NCBI GenBank assembly: GCA_963850915.1
Contig: CAWKND010000010.1
Location: 744,001-808,000, forward strand
Reading direction: 5' to 3'
From: CAVTWH01 sp963850915
GTDB lineage: Bacteria > Actinomycetota > Actinomycetes > Mycobacteriales > Micromonosporaceae
DNA: 64,000 nucleotides
In this document: one piece after another, positions 53,942 through 63,462 of the stretch
Numbering within the stretch: position 1 is the first letter of the stretch
How the letters are laid out: every line of letters begins with the position of its first letter
The notes under the pieces: model-generated
The model's input: the letters and a program-made list of their open reading frames with translations, nothing else
What the model was told of the DNA's origin: nothing
Databases searched by the model: none
Made by a program: the position numbers and the translations under genes

Positions 53942-55155
53942 ATGCGTGTGCGGCGTCGACCTGACCTACTCGTGAACGTGGCCCTGGCCGCGCTGATCGT
54001 GGCCGGCGGGGTATGGGGATACCAGAGCATCAACGGGGGTGGCGCCGCCTCGGCGACCAACAACACCTCGCTGAGCCGCCCCACCTCGGTGACCACGGGA
54101 GCCGTGACCTCGAGCGTCACCGCGACCGGCTCGGTGGCCAGCGCCAGTACGGCCGCCGCCAACTTCGTCACCAGCGGCACGGTGACCGAGGTGGATGTGA
54201 AGGTCGGTGACCTGGTGACCAAGGGGCAGCTGCTGGCCAAGGTGGACGCCACCCAGGCCAACGAGACGCTGACCACGGCGAAGGCGAACCTGACGGCGGC
54301 CAAGTCGAACCTGACCCGGGTGGTGAACGCGGGCGGTGACGACGCGGCGGTCACCTCGGCCCGGGCACAGGTCACCAACGCGCAGGCCACTGTGGACTCC
54401 GACCAGCGCGCGGTGGACGGATGCGTACTCACCGCGCCGATGGCCGGTACCGTCACCACGGTCACCGGCTCGGTCGGCGGTACCTCCGCCGGCTCCAGCA
54501 GCTCCGGCTCGGGCTCCGGTCGGCAGCTCCACCAGCAGCTCGTCCTCGTCGTCGAGCTCCGGTACCAGCTCCGGCTTCGTGACCATCGCCGACCTCACCG
54601 CACTGCAGGCGGACGCCTGCGTTCGCCGAGGCCGACGCCACCAAGTTGAAGGTCGGGCAGCCCGCCACCATCGCCTGGAGCGCGCTCGCCTCGGCGACGG
54701 CCACCGGCGCGGTCACCTCGATCGCCCCGACCGCGACCACCGCAAACGGGGTGAACACCTACGCGGTGACGGTGAGCGTGGCGAAGGTACCCGATGGGGC
54801 CCGACTGGGGCAGACGATCAGCGTGCAGGTGACCGTGGCGTCGGCGGAGAACGTGCTGCGGGTACCGCTCGCGGCGGTACACACCGCGGGCAACCGGTAC
54901 ACCGTGACGGTCCGCAAGGACGGGCAGGACACCGTGACGCCCGTGGAGGTCGGCGTGAAGGGCGACGACTACTACGAGATCACCTCGGGCCTCACCGAAG
55001 GCGAGCAGGTGGTGATCACCACCACCGTGACGACGGGCAGCTCGACCGGTACCGGCGGCTTCGGCGGCGGGTTCGGTGGCGGCGGCGGGTTCGGTGGCGG
55101 CGGCACAGGTGGCGGCGGTACCTTCCGCGGCGGCACGGGCGGGGGTACCCGATGA
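53942..55155 (+). CDS. Second membrane-fusion protein (MacA-like), two frameshifts
   Basis: An N-terminal anchor (VNVALAALIVAGGVWGY) is followed by the lipoyl half (SSVTATGSVASASTAAANF, VKVGDLVTKGQLLAKVDA), a helical hairpin, and VLTAPMAGTVTTVTGSVGG. The frame changes near 54518-54523 in a Ser/Gly-rich tract, continuing as SSGFVTIADLTALQADA; it changes again near 54615-54621, continuing as AFAEADATKLKVGQPATIAWSAL to the Gly-rich end GGFGGGFGGGG. Each change adds one base. Repaired, the protein would be about 404 residues and a normal MacA-like adaptor for the MacB-like pair downstream. Its stop overlaps the ATPase start. Confidence 0.78.
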
Positions 55156-55871
55156 CCCCGGCACCCGACGGCCGGCCGGTACTCGACGTACGCGACCTGG
55201 TGAAGACCTACGGCATGGGCGAGACCAGCGTGCACGCGCTGCGCGGGGTGTCGCTGGAGGTACACCGGGGCGACTACGTGGCGATCATGGGCTCGTCCGG
55301 CTCCGGCAAGTCGACCCTGATGAACATCCTGGGCTGCCTGGACATCCCGACCGACGGGCAGTACCTGCTGGACGGGGTGGACGTCAGCCGGCTCACCGAC
55401 CGGCAGCTGGCACTGGTACGAAATCGTCGCATCGGCTTTGTCTTCCAGTCCTTCAACCTGATCCCGCGGATGACCGCGCTGGCCAACGTCGAGCTGCCAC
55501 TGGCCTACGCGGGCCTGAAGCCGGCGCTGCGCCGGGAGCGGGCGCTGGCCGCGATGACGACGGTCGGCCTGGCCGACCGCGCCGGCCACGAACCCAACCA
55601 GCTCTCCGGTGGCCAGCAGCAGCGGGTCGCGGTGGCCCGGGCGCTGGTCACCGCACCGGCGCTGCTGCTGGCCGACGAGCCGACCGGAAACCTGGACTCC
55701 AAGTCGACCGCGGACGTGCTGGGCGTACTCGACCGGCTCAACCGCACCGGGCGCACGATCGTACTGATCACCCACGAACCCGACGTCGCCGAGCACGCCC
55801 GCCGGCTGATCCGGCTGGTGGACGGCGAGATCGTGCAGGACGTACGGCAGCGGGAGCTGGTACACGCGTGA
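55152..55871 (+). CDS. ABC transporter ATPase, MacB type
   Basis: 239 residues. Walker A GSSGSGKST, Q-loop FVFQSFNLIPRMTALANVELPL (MacB-family hallmark), signature LSGGQQQRVAVARAL, Walker B LLLADEPTGNLDSKS and H-loop ITHEPDVA. It energises the permease encoded next, whose GTG overlaps its stop. The operon order adaptor-ATPase-permease is the MacAB arrangement adapted to Gram-positive bacteria. Confidence 0.95.
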   Translation: MTPAPDGRPVLDVRDLVKTYGMGETSVHALRGVSLEVHRGDYVAIMGSSGSGKSTLMNILGCLDIPTDGQYLLDGVDVSRLTDRQLALVRNRRIGFVFQSFNLIPRMTALANVELPLAYAGLKPALRRERALAAMTTVGLADRAGHEPNQLSGGQQQRVAVARALVTAPALLLADEPTGNLDSKSTADVLGVLDRLNRTGRTIVLITHEPDVAEHARRLIRLVDGEIVQDVRQRELVHA

Positions 55872-57070
55872 ACATCTTCGAGACCGTCCGCTTCGCCATC
55901 CGCGGGGTCACCGCCAACAAGCTGCGCTCCGGGCTCACCGTCCTCGGCATGCTGATCGGGGTGGCCGCGGTGATCCTGCTGGTCGCGGTGGGCAACGGCT
56001 CCTCCAAGGCGATCCAGGCGCGGATCAGCCGGCTGGGTACCACCACCCTCACGATCAGTTCCGGCGGGCGTACCACCAGCGCCACCCAGAACACCTCGCT
56101 CGGCCTGAACCTGGTGACCGCGCTGCAGGACAAGCAGGCCGCCCCGCACGTGGCCAGCGTCTCCCCCGTGGTCACCACCTCGCAGACGGCGGTGTACGGC
56201 CAGAGCAGCGTCACCATCTCCTCGTTCGTCGGTACCAACCCGGCGTACCTGAAGGTGGAGACGTACTCGGTGGCCAAGGGCTCGGCGTTCACCGACTCCG
56301 ACGTGGACTCCGGCCGCAAGGTCGTACTCCTCGGCTCCAGCACGGCGAGCGACCTGTTCGACACGGTGGACCCGATCGACAAGCAGATCACCGTGAACGG
56401 CGCGCTGTTCACCGTGATCGGGGTGCTCTCCCCCAAGGACAGCACCGGCTTCGCCGACCCGAACGCGGTAGCCATCGCCCCGGTCACCGCCGTGCGCGCC
56501 ACGCTCACCGGGTACGGGTCGCTGAACCAGATCATCGTGGCCGCCACGGATGCCAAGTCGGTGGACCTGGCGCAGGCCGAGGTGACCCAGGTACTCAACG
56601 AGAAGCTGCGGGTCACCAACACCGCCAACGAGCCGTTCCGGGTACAGAACGCGGCCCAGCTGCTCTCCACCGCACAGGACACGGCGAAGACCTTCACCGT
56701 GCTGCTCGGTGCGGTGGCCGCGATCAGCCTGCTGGTCGGCGGGATCGGGATCACCAACATCATGATGGTCACGGTCACCGAACGGACCCGGGAGATCGGC
56801 ATCCGCAAGGCGCTCGGCGCGCCCAAGCGGACCGTTCTCACGCAGTTCCTGGTGGAGGCGACGGTACTGAGCATCATCGGCGGGTTACTCGGGGTGGCCG
56901 CCGCGTTCGTCGGCAGCTTCTTCACCATCGCCGGCATCAAACCCGCGATCGTACCCACCTCGGTGGCGCTGGCCCTGGGCGTCTCGGTCGCCATCGGACT
57001 GTTCTTCGGCAGCTACCCGGCGAGCCGGGCGGCTTCGCTCCGACCGATCGAGGCACTGCGCTATGAGTAA
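55868..57070 (+). CDS. ABC permease, MacB/FtsX type
   Basis: 400 residues with four membrane segments: one near the N-terminus (SGLTVLGMLIGVAAVILLVAVGNG) and three at the C-terminus (LLGAVAAISLLVGGIGITNIMMVTVTERTREIGIRKALGAPKRTVLTQFLVEA and two more), enclosing a MacB_PCD periplasmic-type domain of about 220 residues. TREIGIRKALGA is the FtsX signature. It should expel peptides, antibiotics or lipids using ATP from its partner. The stop overlaps the next gene by eight bases. Confidence 0.94.
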   Translation: MNIFETVRFAIRGVTANKLRSGLTVLGMLIGVAAVILLVAVGNGSSKAIQARISRLGTTTLTISSGGRTTSATQNTSLGLNLVTALQDKQAAPHVASVSPVVTTSQTAVYGQSSVTISSFVGTNPAYLKVETYSVAKGSAFTDSDVDSGRKVVLLGSSTASDLFDTVDPIDKQITVNGALFTVIGVLSPKDSTGFADPNAVAIAPVTAVRATLTGYGSLNQIIVAATDAKSVDLAQAEVTQVLNEKLRVTNTANEPFRVQNAAQLLSTAQDTAKTFTVLLGAVAAISLLVGGIGITNIMMVTVTERTREIGIRKALGAPKRTVLTQFLVEATVLSIIGGLLGVAAAFVGSFFTIAGIKPAIVPTSVALALGVSVAIGLFFGSYPASRAASLRPIEALRYE

Positions 57071-57845
57071 TCCCAGCCAGGAGGGCACGCCGCTGTGGGC
57101 ACGCCCGGTCCAGGAGAACGGTTCGAGCCGGGAGGCAGCGCACATGCGGGAGGGCACTGTGAACGCACGGCACAGCAACGACGACGCCACCGGCGAGTAC
57201 TCGACGCTGACGGCGGACGACGACGCCCGGTACCTGGCGGATGCCGACCCGGACCACGACACCACCGCCCTTGACCGGGTCGACCGGGACGCCGACACCG
57301 AAGCCGACGGGGTGCTCCCCGGGCTGTCGCCCGAGGTGACGGTCGACGGTGTCGACCTCGATCAGGACCCGTTCGACGACGACCTCGGCGAGCAGCTGGA
57401 GTCGCGGGCGCCCCGACCCAAGATCACAAAAGTCACCGTGGTACTCGCCGGCGCGCTGCTGCTGGTCGCGGGCTTCGTGGGCGGCTCCCTGTCGCAGAAG
57501 CACTGGGGTACCCCCACCTCGTCCAACCCGTTCGCCAACCTGGCCAACGCGCGGGGTACCGGCGCCTTCCCGGGCGGCGTCGGCGCCTCCGGTGCGGCCG
57601 GGTTCACCGGTCGGGGTACCGGCGCGGGTACGCCGATCACCGGCACGGTGAAGCTGGTCGACGGGACCACCGTCTACGTGGTGACCAGTGACGGCACCGT
57701 GGTCGTTGTGAAGACCGGTACCACCACCACCGTCTCGGCGGCGAGCACGTTGAGCGCGTTGACTGCGGGTAGCTCGGTCACCGTCACCGGGCAGACCGGC
57801 TCGGACGGCTCGGTCACCGCGAGCGCCATCACCAAGACCAAGTAG
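57063..57845 (+). CDS. Membrane-anchored protein with acidic N-terminus and repeat-like beta domain (DUF5666-like)
   Basis: 260 residues. Residues 1-115 are hydrophilic and very acidic (DADPDHDTTALDRVDRDADTEADG) and lie in the cytoplasm. One membrane segment (VTVVLAGALLLVAGFVGGSL) follows, then a Gly-rich linker and an external beta domain GTVKLVDGTTVYVVTSDGTVVVVKTGTTTTV...SSVTVTGQTGSDGSVTASAI, similar to DUF5666/OB-like domains. It closes the MacAB-like operon and overlaps the permease stop. Role unknown; perhaps an accessory envelope part of the transporter. Confidence 0.8.
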   Translation: MSNPSQEGTPLWARPVQENGSSREAAHMREGTVNARHSNDDATGEYSTLTADDDARYLADADPDHDTTALDRVDRDADTEADGVLPGLSPEVTVDGVDLDQDPFDDDLGEQLESRAPRPKITKVTVVLAGALLLVAGFVGGSLSQKHWGTPTSSNPFANLANARGTGAFPGGVGASGAAGFTGRGTGAGTPITGTVKLVDGTTVYVVTSDGTVVVVKTGTTTTVSAASTLSALTAGSSVTVTGQTGSDGSVTASAITKTK

Positions 57846-57887
57846 GCCCGACTGTTCTTCGGTCCACTCTTCGGCCCGCGGTGCTGG

Positions 57888-58343
57888 TTAGCGCTGTGGG
57901 CCGAAGAAGTCGAGGAGAAGCTGGGCGCACTCGGCTTCGCGTACCCCGGAATAGACCTCGGGTCGGTGGTTGAGCCGCCGGTCGCGGACCACGTCCCAGA
58001 GCGATCCGACCGCGCCGGTCTTCGGCTCCCAGGCGCCGAAGACCACCGTGCCGATCCGGGCCAGTACCAGCGCCCCGGCGCACATCGTGCACGGCTCCAG
58101 CGTCACCACCAGCGTGTACCCGTCCAGCCGCCAGCGACCGGCAGCGGCCGCCCCGGCGCGCAGCGCGAGTATCTCGGCGTGCGCGGTCGGGTCGGCCCGC
58201 GCCTCCCGCTGGTTCCAGCCCTCCGCGACCTCGACGCCCGCCGGGTCGTAGAGCACCGCGCCGACCGGTACGTCCGCGCTGTCCCGGGTGTTGCCGGCGA
58301 TAGAGAGGGCGCGCCCCATCCAGGCGTCGTGGCGGGCGTTCAC
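57888..58343 (-). CDS. tadA: tRNA adenosine(34) deaminase TadA
   Basis: 151 residues. The cytidine/deoxycytidylate deaminase fold has the zinc motif TAHAEI (His55, Glu57) and TLEPCTMCAGAL (Cys85, Cys88). TadA converts A34 of tRNA-Arg(ACG) to inosine. WEPKTGAVGSLWDVVRDRRLNHRPEVYSGV is the family's C-terminal block. GTG 58343 overlaps the stop of the upstream partner gene (GTGA). Some actinobacterial relatives might act on free nucleosides, but the context favours tRNA. Confidence 0.92.
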   Translation of the reverse strand: MNARHDAWMGRALSIAGNTRDSADVPVGAVLYDPAGVEVAEGWNQREARADPTAHAEILALRAGAAAAGRWRLDGYTLVVTLEPCTMCAGALVLARIGTVVFGAWEPKTGAVGSLWDVVRDRRLNHRPEVYSGVREAECAQLLLDFFGPQR

Positions 58344-58867
58344 GCCTCGCGCAACTCCTCCAGCTCGTCGCCGCAGCCGATCGCCTGGCACAGCTCGGAG
58401 GTGACGTCGGCCGGCAGCATGCCCTCGTGTGCGCAGAGGGCGAGCAGCTTGCTGGCGGAGACGCCGAGGTCGGCCAGCAGATCGGCGTCGCCGACCGGGT
58501 CGGCATCAGCCTCGGCGACGGGCGGCTCCTCGGCATCGGCATCCGGGTCCGCGGCCGGTACGGCCGTCAGGGCGTCGATCTCCAGCGCCGGCTCCCCGAT
58601 GTCGCCCAGGAGCAGCGCGCCGAGTCGGGACTCGTCGGCGAAGGCCGAGTCGGAGCCGAAGATCCGCAGGTCCTCGCCCTTGTCCAGGCGCAGGATCACC
58701 AGGTAGGTGTCGTCGGACTCGACGAACAGCAGGGACAGCTCGGCGTCCGGCTCGGCCTCACGCAGCCGGTCGGCAACCTCGTCGATGTCGGCCGCGCCGG
58801 ACAGGTCCAGCTCGGACGCGGCCCAACCGTCAGATCCGCGGACCACCGCGGCGGCGAAGTAGGACAC
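58340..58867 (-). CDS. tRNA adenosine deaminase-associated protein
   Basis: 175 residues. YFAAAVVRGSDGWAASELDLSGAADIDEVADRLRE with SLLFVESDDTYLVILRLDKGEDLRIFGSD is the conserved N-terminal part, followed by an acidic Ala/Asp-rich stretch and the C-terminal domain LGVSASKLLALCAHEGMLPADVTSELCQAIGCGDELEEL. This family is found next to tadA in actinobacteria and is presumed to work with it; its biochemical role is not known to me. Translationally coupled to tadA. Confidence 0.88.
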   Translation of the reverse strand: MSYFAAAVVRGSDGWAASELDLSGAADIDEVADRLREAEPDAELSLLFVESDDTYLVILRLDKGEDLRIFGSDSAFADESRLGALLLGDIGEPALEIDALTAVPAADPDADAEEPPVAEADADPVGDADLLADLGVSASKLLALCAHEGMLPADVTSELCQAIGCGDELEELREA

Positions 58868-59034
58868 GGTACCCCCGGTCGAAACAGGTGAGAGCGAGAG
58901 CGCAACCGAAGATATGAACGATCAGTACCGGCAGTTGGTGCGGCCAGTCGACGTGCGGCGGGTCAGCGTGCGGGCGGTTGGCGTGCGGGGATCGGCGTGC
59001 CGGCCACCGCACCCGGCGCCCGGTCGGCCGATCG

Positions 59035-59220
59035 TCAGACGGACTCGGGTGTCTGGCTGGCGCTGCGTCGCCGGGTGGCGAGCAGTGCCCGAACCTGCCC
59101 GGCGGCGACCGCGCGCTGGCTGAGCCGCTCGCGGAGAGCCCGCGCATCGGAGAATTCAGCGAGCAGTTGGAGGCGTCGACGTCGACGGTCGGGGTCCGGC
59201 AACTGCAGGGCGTACGCCAT
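59035..59220 (-). CDS. Short protein, 61 residues, unknown
   Basis: MAYALQLPDPDRRRRRLQLLAEFSDARALRERL... is a charged, helical, Arg-rich protein with actinobacterial codon bias. The ATG is preceded by no clear ribosome binding site; GTG 59238 would add six residues. A hairpin (GGGGAA/TTCCCC, 59246-59263) and a 12-bp palindrome TGTGTTAACACA (59264-59275) lie just upstream. Probably a real gene, but the evidence is modest. Confidence 0.5.
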   Translation of the reverse strand: MAYALQLPDPDRRRRRLQLLAEFSDARALRERLSQRAVAAGQVRALLATRRRSASQTPESV

Positions 59221-59287
59221 GGATTTGAGGGTGCCCACGCCCGTCGGGGAAGTCAAGTTCCCCTGTGTTAACACACGGCCCGTTACG

Positions 59288-59950
59288 TCACCACAGCAGC
59301 CAGTGACCGCCGACCCAGTGTGCGGTGACCACGATGAAGCTGACTGTGACCCCGATCGCACACGCCATCGCCACTCCGGCAGCCACCCCACGATCGCCCA
59401 GCCGGGCCAGCGTGAGGGATGCCGCCCAGCCGAGCAGGCCGGCCACGATGGTCCACCACACATAGGACCGGGCCGTGGTACCGAGGACGCCGAGCAGCGC
59501 CATCCACACGGTGCCGGCGAGTACTCCGATGGCAACGGCGCCGGTACTGGCCGGGTATGCCTCGCGGTAGGTGGGGCGGGGTGGAGTGGGGAAGAGCCCG
59601 CTCGGCCGGTACCCGGGGACTTGTCCCTGCCGGGTCTGGAACTGTCCCGGGCCGGGGGCTGGGCCGCGGTAGGGCGGCGGGCCGGGGTAGGTCGGCAGCG
59701 CCGGCAGCGCACCCATCCGTGCGGCGGCGCTGGTCACCGGGGCGGCGTGTCGGCCGCCGCCCATCGGACCCCCACCCATCGGACCGCCGGTCAGCGGGCC
59801 ACTACCCATCGGGCCGCCGGCACCCACCGACGCCGCGCCCGGCGGTCGCGAACCCGGGGACGCCGAGCCTGGGAAGGTCGCCGGGCGTACGGGAACCGCG
59901 GCACCCGGGTTGTCCGGGGCCGCCCACGGGCTGGCGATCGGGTCGGTCAT
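59288..59950 (-). CDS. Membrane protein with Pro/Gly-rich N-terminus
   Basis: 220 residues. Residues 1-125 are Pro/Gly/Ala-rich with repeated GGPMGGGPMGGG and PYRGPAPGPGQ segments and should be disordered in the cytoplasm. Three to four membrane segments follow (AIGVLAGTVWMALLGVLG, YVWWTIVAGLLGWAASLTLA, GVAMACAIGVTVSFIVVTAHWVG). This layout is common in actinobacterial envelope proteins of unknown function. Confidence 0.75.
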   Translation of the reverse strand: MTDPIASPWAAPDNPGAAVPVRPATFPGSASPGSRPPGAASVGAGGPMGSGPLTGGPMGGGPMGGGRHAAPVTSAAARMGALPALPTYPGPPPYRGPAPGPGQFQTRQGQVPGYRPSGLFPTPPRPTYREAYPASTGAVAIGVLAGTVWMALLGVLGTTARSYVWWTIVAGLLGWAASLTLARLGDRGVAAGVAMACAIGVTVSFIVVTAHWVGGHWLLW

Positions 59951-60060
59951 CGCCTCCAGTATTCCGCACCCGCACAGCCGGCGGGGCGGTACCGCGGTCG
60001 CGATACCGCCCCGGGGTGCGTGCTCGCGGAGGCTGGGTGCTCAGGAAGAGGCTGCCGTGC

Positions 60061-61251
60061 TCAGGATGAGAACTGGGCGAACTTCTTGCGGTAGATCCCG
60101 CCGATGGTGCTGAACTCGCCACCCGCGGCGACCTTGCCCAGCGTGGGGCTGACGGCGTAGTCGAGCACGCCGTGTACCCCGCTGGAGTGCGGATCCCAGC
60201 CGAGCAGGGTACCGGCCGTGGCGTCCACCGCCAGGAACTTGACCCGGCTGATCGAACCGTCCACGCAGGCCCCACCGACCGCGGCAACGAGCGGTGTCGT
60301 ACAAGCGTTGTCGAAGTGGCCGCCCACGTAGACCACACCGTTGAGGTACGCCACCGCCTGGGTGTCGCCGTCGGTGGTCTCCTGCCACAGCACCGCGCCG
60401 GTGAGGCTGTACGCCACCGCCCGACCACCGGCGCCGCCGAGCGCCGCGTACACCGCGCCCGGGCCGATGTCGATGCCGCGTACCTCCACGGTGACCTTGG
60501 ATTTGAAGGCGGTGAGCACCGCTCCGGTTGCCGGGTTCACCGCGCCGAGCTTGTTCGTTCCGGACTTGCCGTTGATCTTGTGGAACTTGCCGCCGAGGTA
60601 GAGCCGACTGTTGGTGGCGTCGTACCCGAACGCCAGTACCTGCGCGTCGACGGAGGCGGTGAAGCCGGCGTCCCGGGCACCGGTGGCGAGCGTGAACGCG
60701 GCCACGTTGCCGACGCTCACCCCGTCCACCTTGGTGATCGAGCCACCGAGGTAGAGCCGGCCGGCCGCGAGGGCCAGCGCGCGGGGGGTACCGCTGATGG
60801 TGTGCGTGAACGCGGTGAGCGCCCCGGTGGTGGCGTCCAGCTGGGCGATGCCGTCCCGGGCAACCCCGTTGACGTGCGTGAAGGTACCGGCGATATAGAC
60901 GGTGTTGGTGGCCGGATCGGGTACCAGCGCGTTCACCGGGCCGTCGGCGACCGGCGCCCACGGCAGCAGCACGCCGGTCGTGGCGTCCTGCGCGGCCAGT
61001 CCGGCCCGCGGGGTCAGCTTGCCGTTGCGCTGCGCGTTGGCGAAGATCCCGCCGGCGTACACCGTGTTACCCAGGTACGCGACGGCGTTCACGTCACTGT
61101 CGAAGCCGAAGTACGGGTCCGCGGTCGCGGAGACGGTGCTCGGGTCGGCATGGGCGACGCCGCTCAGGCCGGCCGCCACCACGGCGGCGACCGCCAGTGC
61201 ACCCAGCCGCAGTGGCCAGCGACCACGGCGGGACTCGGAAAACCTACCCAT
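60061..61251 (-). CDS. Secreted beta-propeller protein with delta-60-type repeats
   Basis: 396 residues from ATG 61251; ATG 61284 would add eleven. The signal RWPLRLGALAVAAVVAAGLSGVAHADP is clear. The rest consists of about six repeats of the form VNAVAYLGNTVYAGGIFANAQRN / VNALVPDPATNTVYIAGTFTHVNGVARDGIAQLDATTGAL, the delta-60 repeat of beta-propellers often found in secreted actinobacterial proteins. A Cys pair (ACTTPLV, GACVDG) could form a disulfide. No catalytic residues are apparent, so a binding or scaffold role is likely. Confidence 0.85.
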   Translation of the reverse strand: MGRFSESRRGRWPLRLGALAVAAVVAAGLSGVAHADPSTVSATADPYFGFDSDVNAVAYLGNTVYAGGIFANAQRNGKLTPRAGLAAQDATTGVLLPWAPVADGPVNALVPDPATNTVYIAGTFTHVNGVARDGIAQLDATTGALTAFTHTISGTPRALALAAGRLYLGGSITKVDGVSVGNVAAFTLATGARDAGFTASVDAQVLAFGYDATNSRLYLGGKFHKINGKSGTNKLGAVNPATGAVLTAFKSKVTVEVRGIDIGPGAVYAALGGAGGRAVAYSLTGAVLWQETTDGDTQAVAYLNGVVYVGGHFDNACTTPLVAAVGGACVDGSISRVKFLAVDATAGTLLGWDPHSSGVHGVLDYAVSPTLGKVAAGGEFSTIGGIYRKKFAQFSS

Positions 61252-61449
61252 CTGCACGTACCGCACCTTCAACTCGATTCGCATGTAATGACCGTCGCTG
61301 TAGACCCAACGGGTCGGCCTCCGGGCGGGACGCGGGTCGCCCGCGAACATCGCCCACCCGACCCGGCCACCCTCATCCGTACGGCCGCCGCCGCACACTC
61401 GGGGCCCGCTCCACCGGCCGGCCCGGAGCGGTGTGGGAAGGTGTTCACC

Positions 61450-62439
61450 GTGCGGATCGCGGTGATCGGGCTCGGCCTCATCGGCGGCTCGGTGCTGCGC
61501 GCGCTGGCCGCCCGGGGACACAGCGTTTTCGGGTACGACGCCGACCCGGCCACTCGCGCGATGGCGCGTACCGCCTCCGCGCGGGCCTCCGCCACCGGCC
61601 GCTGGCAGATCGCCGGCACGCTGCAGGACACCGTCGTCGGTACCGACCTGGTCGTCTGTGCCACTCCGCTGGGCGCCGTCGGCAGCGTGCTCGACGAACT
61701 TGCCAAGTCCGGCTACTCCGGCCTGGTCACCGACGTGACCTCGGTGAAGTCGGCGGTACGCGACATGGTCGCCGCCCGGGCACACCGGTTCGGCCGGCTC
61801 GCCGGGTTCGTCGGCGGGCACCCGATGGCCGGGCGGGAGACCGCCGGCTTCGCCTCCGCCGACCCCGAGCTGTTCACCGGCTGCGCCTGGGTGCTCTGCC
61901 TGGAGCCTGCGGAGACCGACATCGGCGACTGGCTGACCCTGGCCGGCCTGGTGACGGCGCTGGGCGCCCGGGTGGTACCGACCACGGCGGCCGAGCACGA
62001 TCGCGCGGTGGCCCGCATCTCCCACGTACCGCACCTGGTCGCCGTGGCACTCGCCGCGCAGGCAGCCGGGGACCCACTCGCGTTGACTCTGGCGGCCGGC
62101 TCGTTCCGGGACGGTACCCGGGTGGCGGCCAGTCCGCCGGAGCTGATCGCGGCCATGTGCGGGGGCAACGCCGAGGCGGTACGCGGGGCGCTGGACGACG
62201 TACTCATCGACCTGGGCGCCGCGCTGGCGGCGCTGGAGAGCCCGGAGCCGATCGTGGCGCTGCGGGAGTGGCTGGCCGCCGGTACCACCGCCCGGTCCAA
62301 CTGGCCCGCGACGGCCAGCGAGCCGGCCGAACTGCCGGCCGACCCCGAGGTGCTGCTCCGCCTCGGCCGGGCCGGCGGCTGGGTGACCGCGATCGGTGCC
62401 GACCTGCGTACCGTCACCGCCGCCCGACCGATCGCCTGA
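61450..62439 (+). CDS. tyrA: Prephenate dehydrogenase
   Basis: 329 residues. The N-terminal Rossmann motif GLGLIGGS (7-14) binds NAD(P); TDVTSVKSAV, GGHPMAGRE with the catalytic His, and the helical C-terminal domain (FRDGTRVAASPPELIAAM) match TyrA. It oxidises prephenate (or arogenate) towards tyrosine. GTG 61450 has GGGAAGG at good distance; GTG 61441 is an alternative. No ACT domain is present, so feedback control by tyrosine would differ from TyrA-ACT enzymes. Confidence 0.93.
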   Translation: MRIAVIGLGLIGGSVLRALAARGHSVFGYDADPATRAMARTASARASATGRWQIAGTLQDTVVGTDLVVCATPLGAVGSVLDELAKSGYSGLVTDVTSVKSAVRDMVAARAHRFGRLAGFVGGHPMAGRETAGFASADPELFTGCAWVLCLEPAETDIGDWLTLAGLVTALGARVVPTTAAEHDRAVARISHVPHLVAVALAAQAAGDPLALTLAAGSFRDGTRVAASPPELIAAMCGGNAEAVRGALDDVLIDLGAALAALESPEPIVALREWLAAGTTARSNWPATASEPAELPADPEVLLRLGRAGGWVTAIGADLRTVTAARPIA

Positions 62440-62467
62440 CCCGCACCGCCCGCGTGGGCGGGTGGAG

Positions 62468-63448
62468 TCAGAGCAGCTCGCCGCGGTCGAGGCGGATCAC
62501 CCGGCGGTCGGTGACGATCGCGGTGACCAGGTCGTGCGGGGTCACATCGAAGGCCGGGTTGATCGCGTCCGCGCCGGCCGGCGCCCGGTTGCCGGCGACC
62601 ACCTCGGCCGCGCCGCGGTCCTCGATCTCCACCCGATCGCCGCTCGGCGTCGTACCGTCCACTGTGGACTCGGGCGCGACCACCAGGAACGGGATACCGG
62701 CCCGGCGGGCGCCCAGCGCGTGCGCGTAGCTGCCCACCTTGTTCACCACGTCACCGTTCGCGCAGATCCGGTCGGCGCCCAGGATCACCGCGTCCACCTG
62801 CCCGCGCGCCATCAGGAACGGGCCGGCACCATCCACCGCGAGCCGGTACGGGATGCCCAGCTGCCCCAGCTCCCAGGCGGTGAGCCGGGCGCCCTGCAGC
62901 AGCGGCCGGGTCTCGCTCGCGATCACCCCGGCCAGCCGGCCGCGGCGGTGCAGTTCTGCGACCACGCCCAGGGCGGTACCGCCGAGGACTGCCGCGAGCG
63001 CCCCGGTATTGCAGTGCGTCAACAGCGTCGGGCGTTCGCCGCACACGTCGGTGACCAGGTCGGCGCCGAGTACGGCCTGCCGCGCGGAGCACTCGATCTC
63101 GTCGTCGCGCAGCCGGTCGGCGGCGGCGAGTACGGCCGGGAAGCCCCCGGACAGCTCACCCGCCACCAGTTCGACGCCGCGCGCCAGGTTCACCGCCGTC
63201 GGCCGGGCACTGGCCACCGCGCGGATCGCCGCGTCCCGGGCCGCGTCGTCGCCCGGGTACTCGCGTACCGCCAGCGCCACCCCGTACCCGCCTGCCACCC
63301 CGAGTGCCGGCGCGCCCCGTACCGCCAACCGGCGTACCGCGTCGACCAGCTCCGCCACCGTGCCCAGCCGCAGTACCCGCAGCGTGTCCGGCAGCGCGGT
63401 CTGGTCGATGATCTCGACCGCCCCGTCCACCCAGTCGATCGTGCGCAT
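62468..63448 (-). CDS. mtnA: S-methyl-5-thioribose-1-phosphate isomerase
   Basis: 326 residues. The eIF-2B-like fold carries the MtnA active site: Cys146 in THCNTGALA and Asp226 in LGADRICANGDVVNKVGS, plus RGAPALGVAGGYG for phosphate binding. It isomerises MTR-1-P to MTRu-1-P in methionine salvage. No other salvage gene is nearby. Its 3' end is 28 bp from the convergent tyrA stop. Confidence 0.95.
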   Translation of the reverse strand: MRTIDWVDGAVEIIDQTALPDTLRVLRLGTVAELVDAVRRLAVRGAPALGVAGGYGVALAVREYPGDDAARDAAIRAVASARPTAVNLARGVELVAGELSGGFPAVLAAADRLRDDEIECSARQAVLGADLVTDVCGERPTLLTHCNTGALAAVLGGTALGVVAELHRRGRLAGVIASETRPLLQGARLTAWELGQLGIPYRLAVDGAGPFLMARGQVDAVILGADRICANGDVVNKVGSYAHALGARRAGIPFLVVAPESTVDGTTPSGDRVEIEDRGAAEVVAGNRAPAGADAINPAFDVTPHDLVTAIVTDRRVIRLDRGELL

Positions 63449-63462
63449 GGCCGCCAAGCTAC

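Noticed and set aside
54336..54640. Separate gene in the middle frame of the second adaptor region
   Set aside because: The piece continues the adaptor protein (FVTIADLTALQ) and is best explained by frameshifts within one gene.
58914..59123. Short plus-strand gene after the tadA partner
   Set aside because: The translated sequence is Arg/Pro/Val-rich and repetitive without codon bias, and it overlaps the antisense of the better-supported short gene at 59035-59220.
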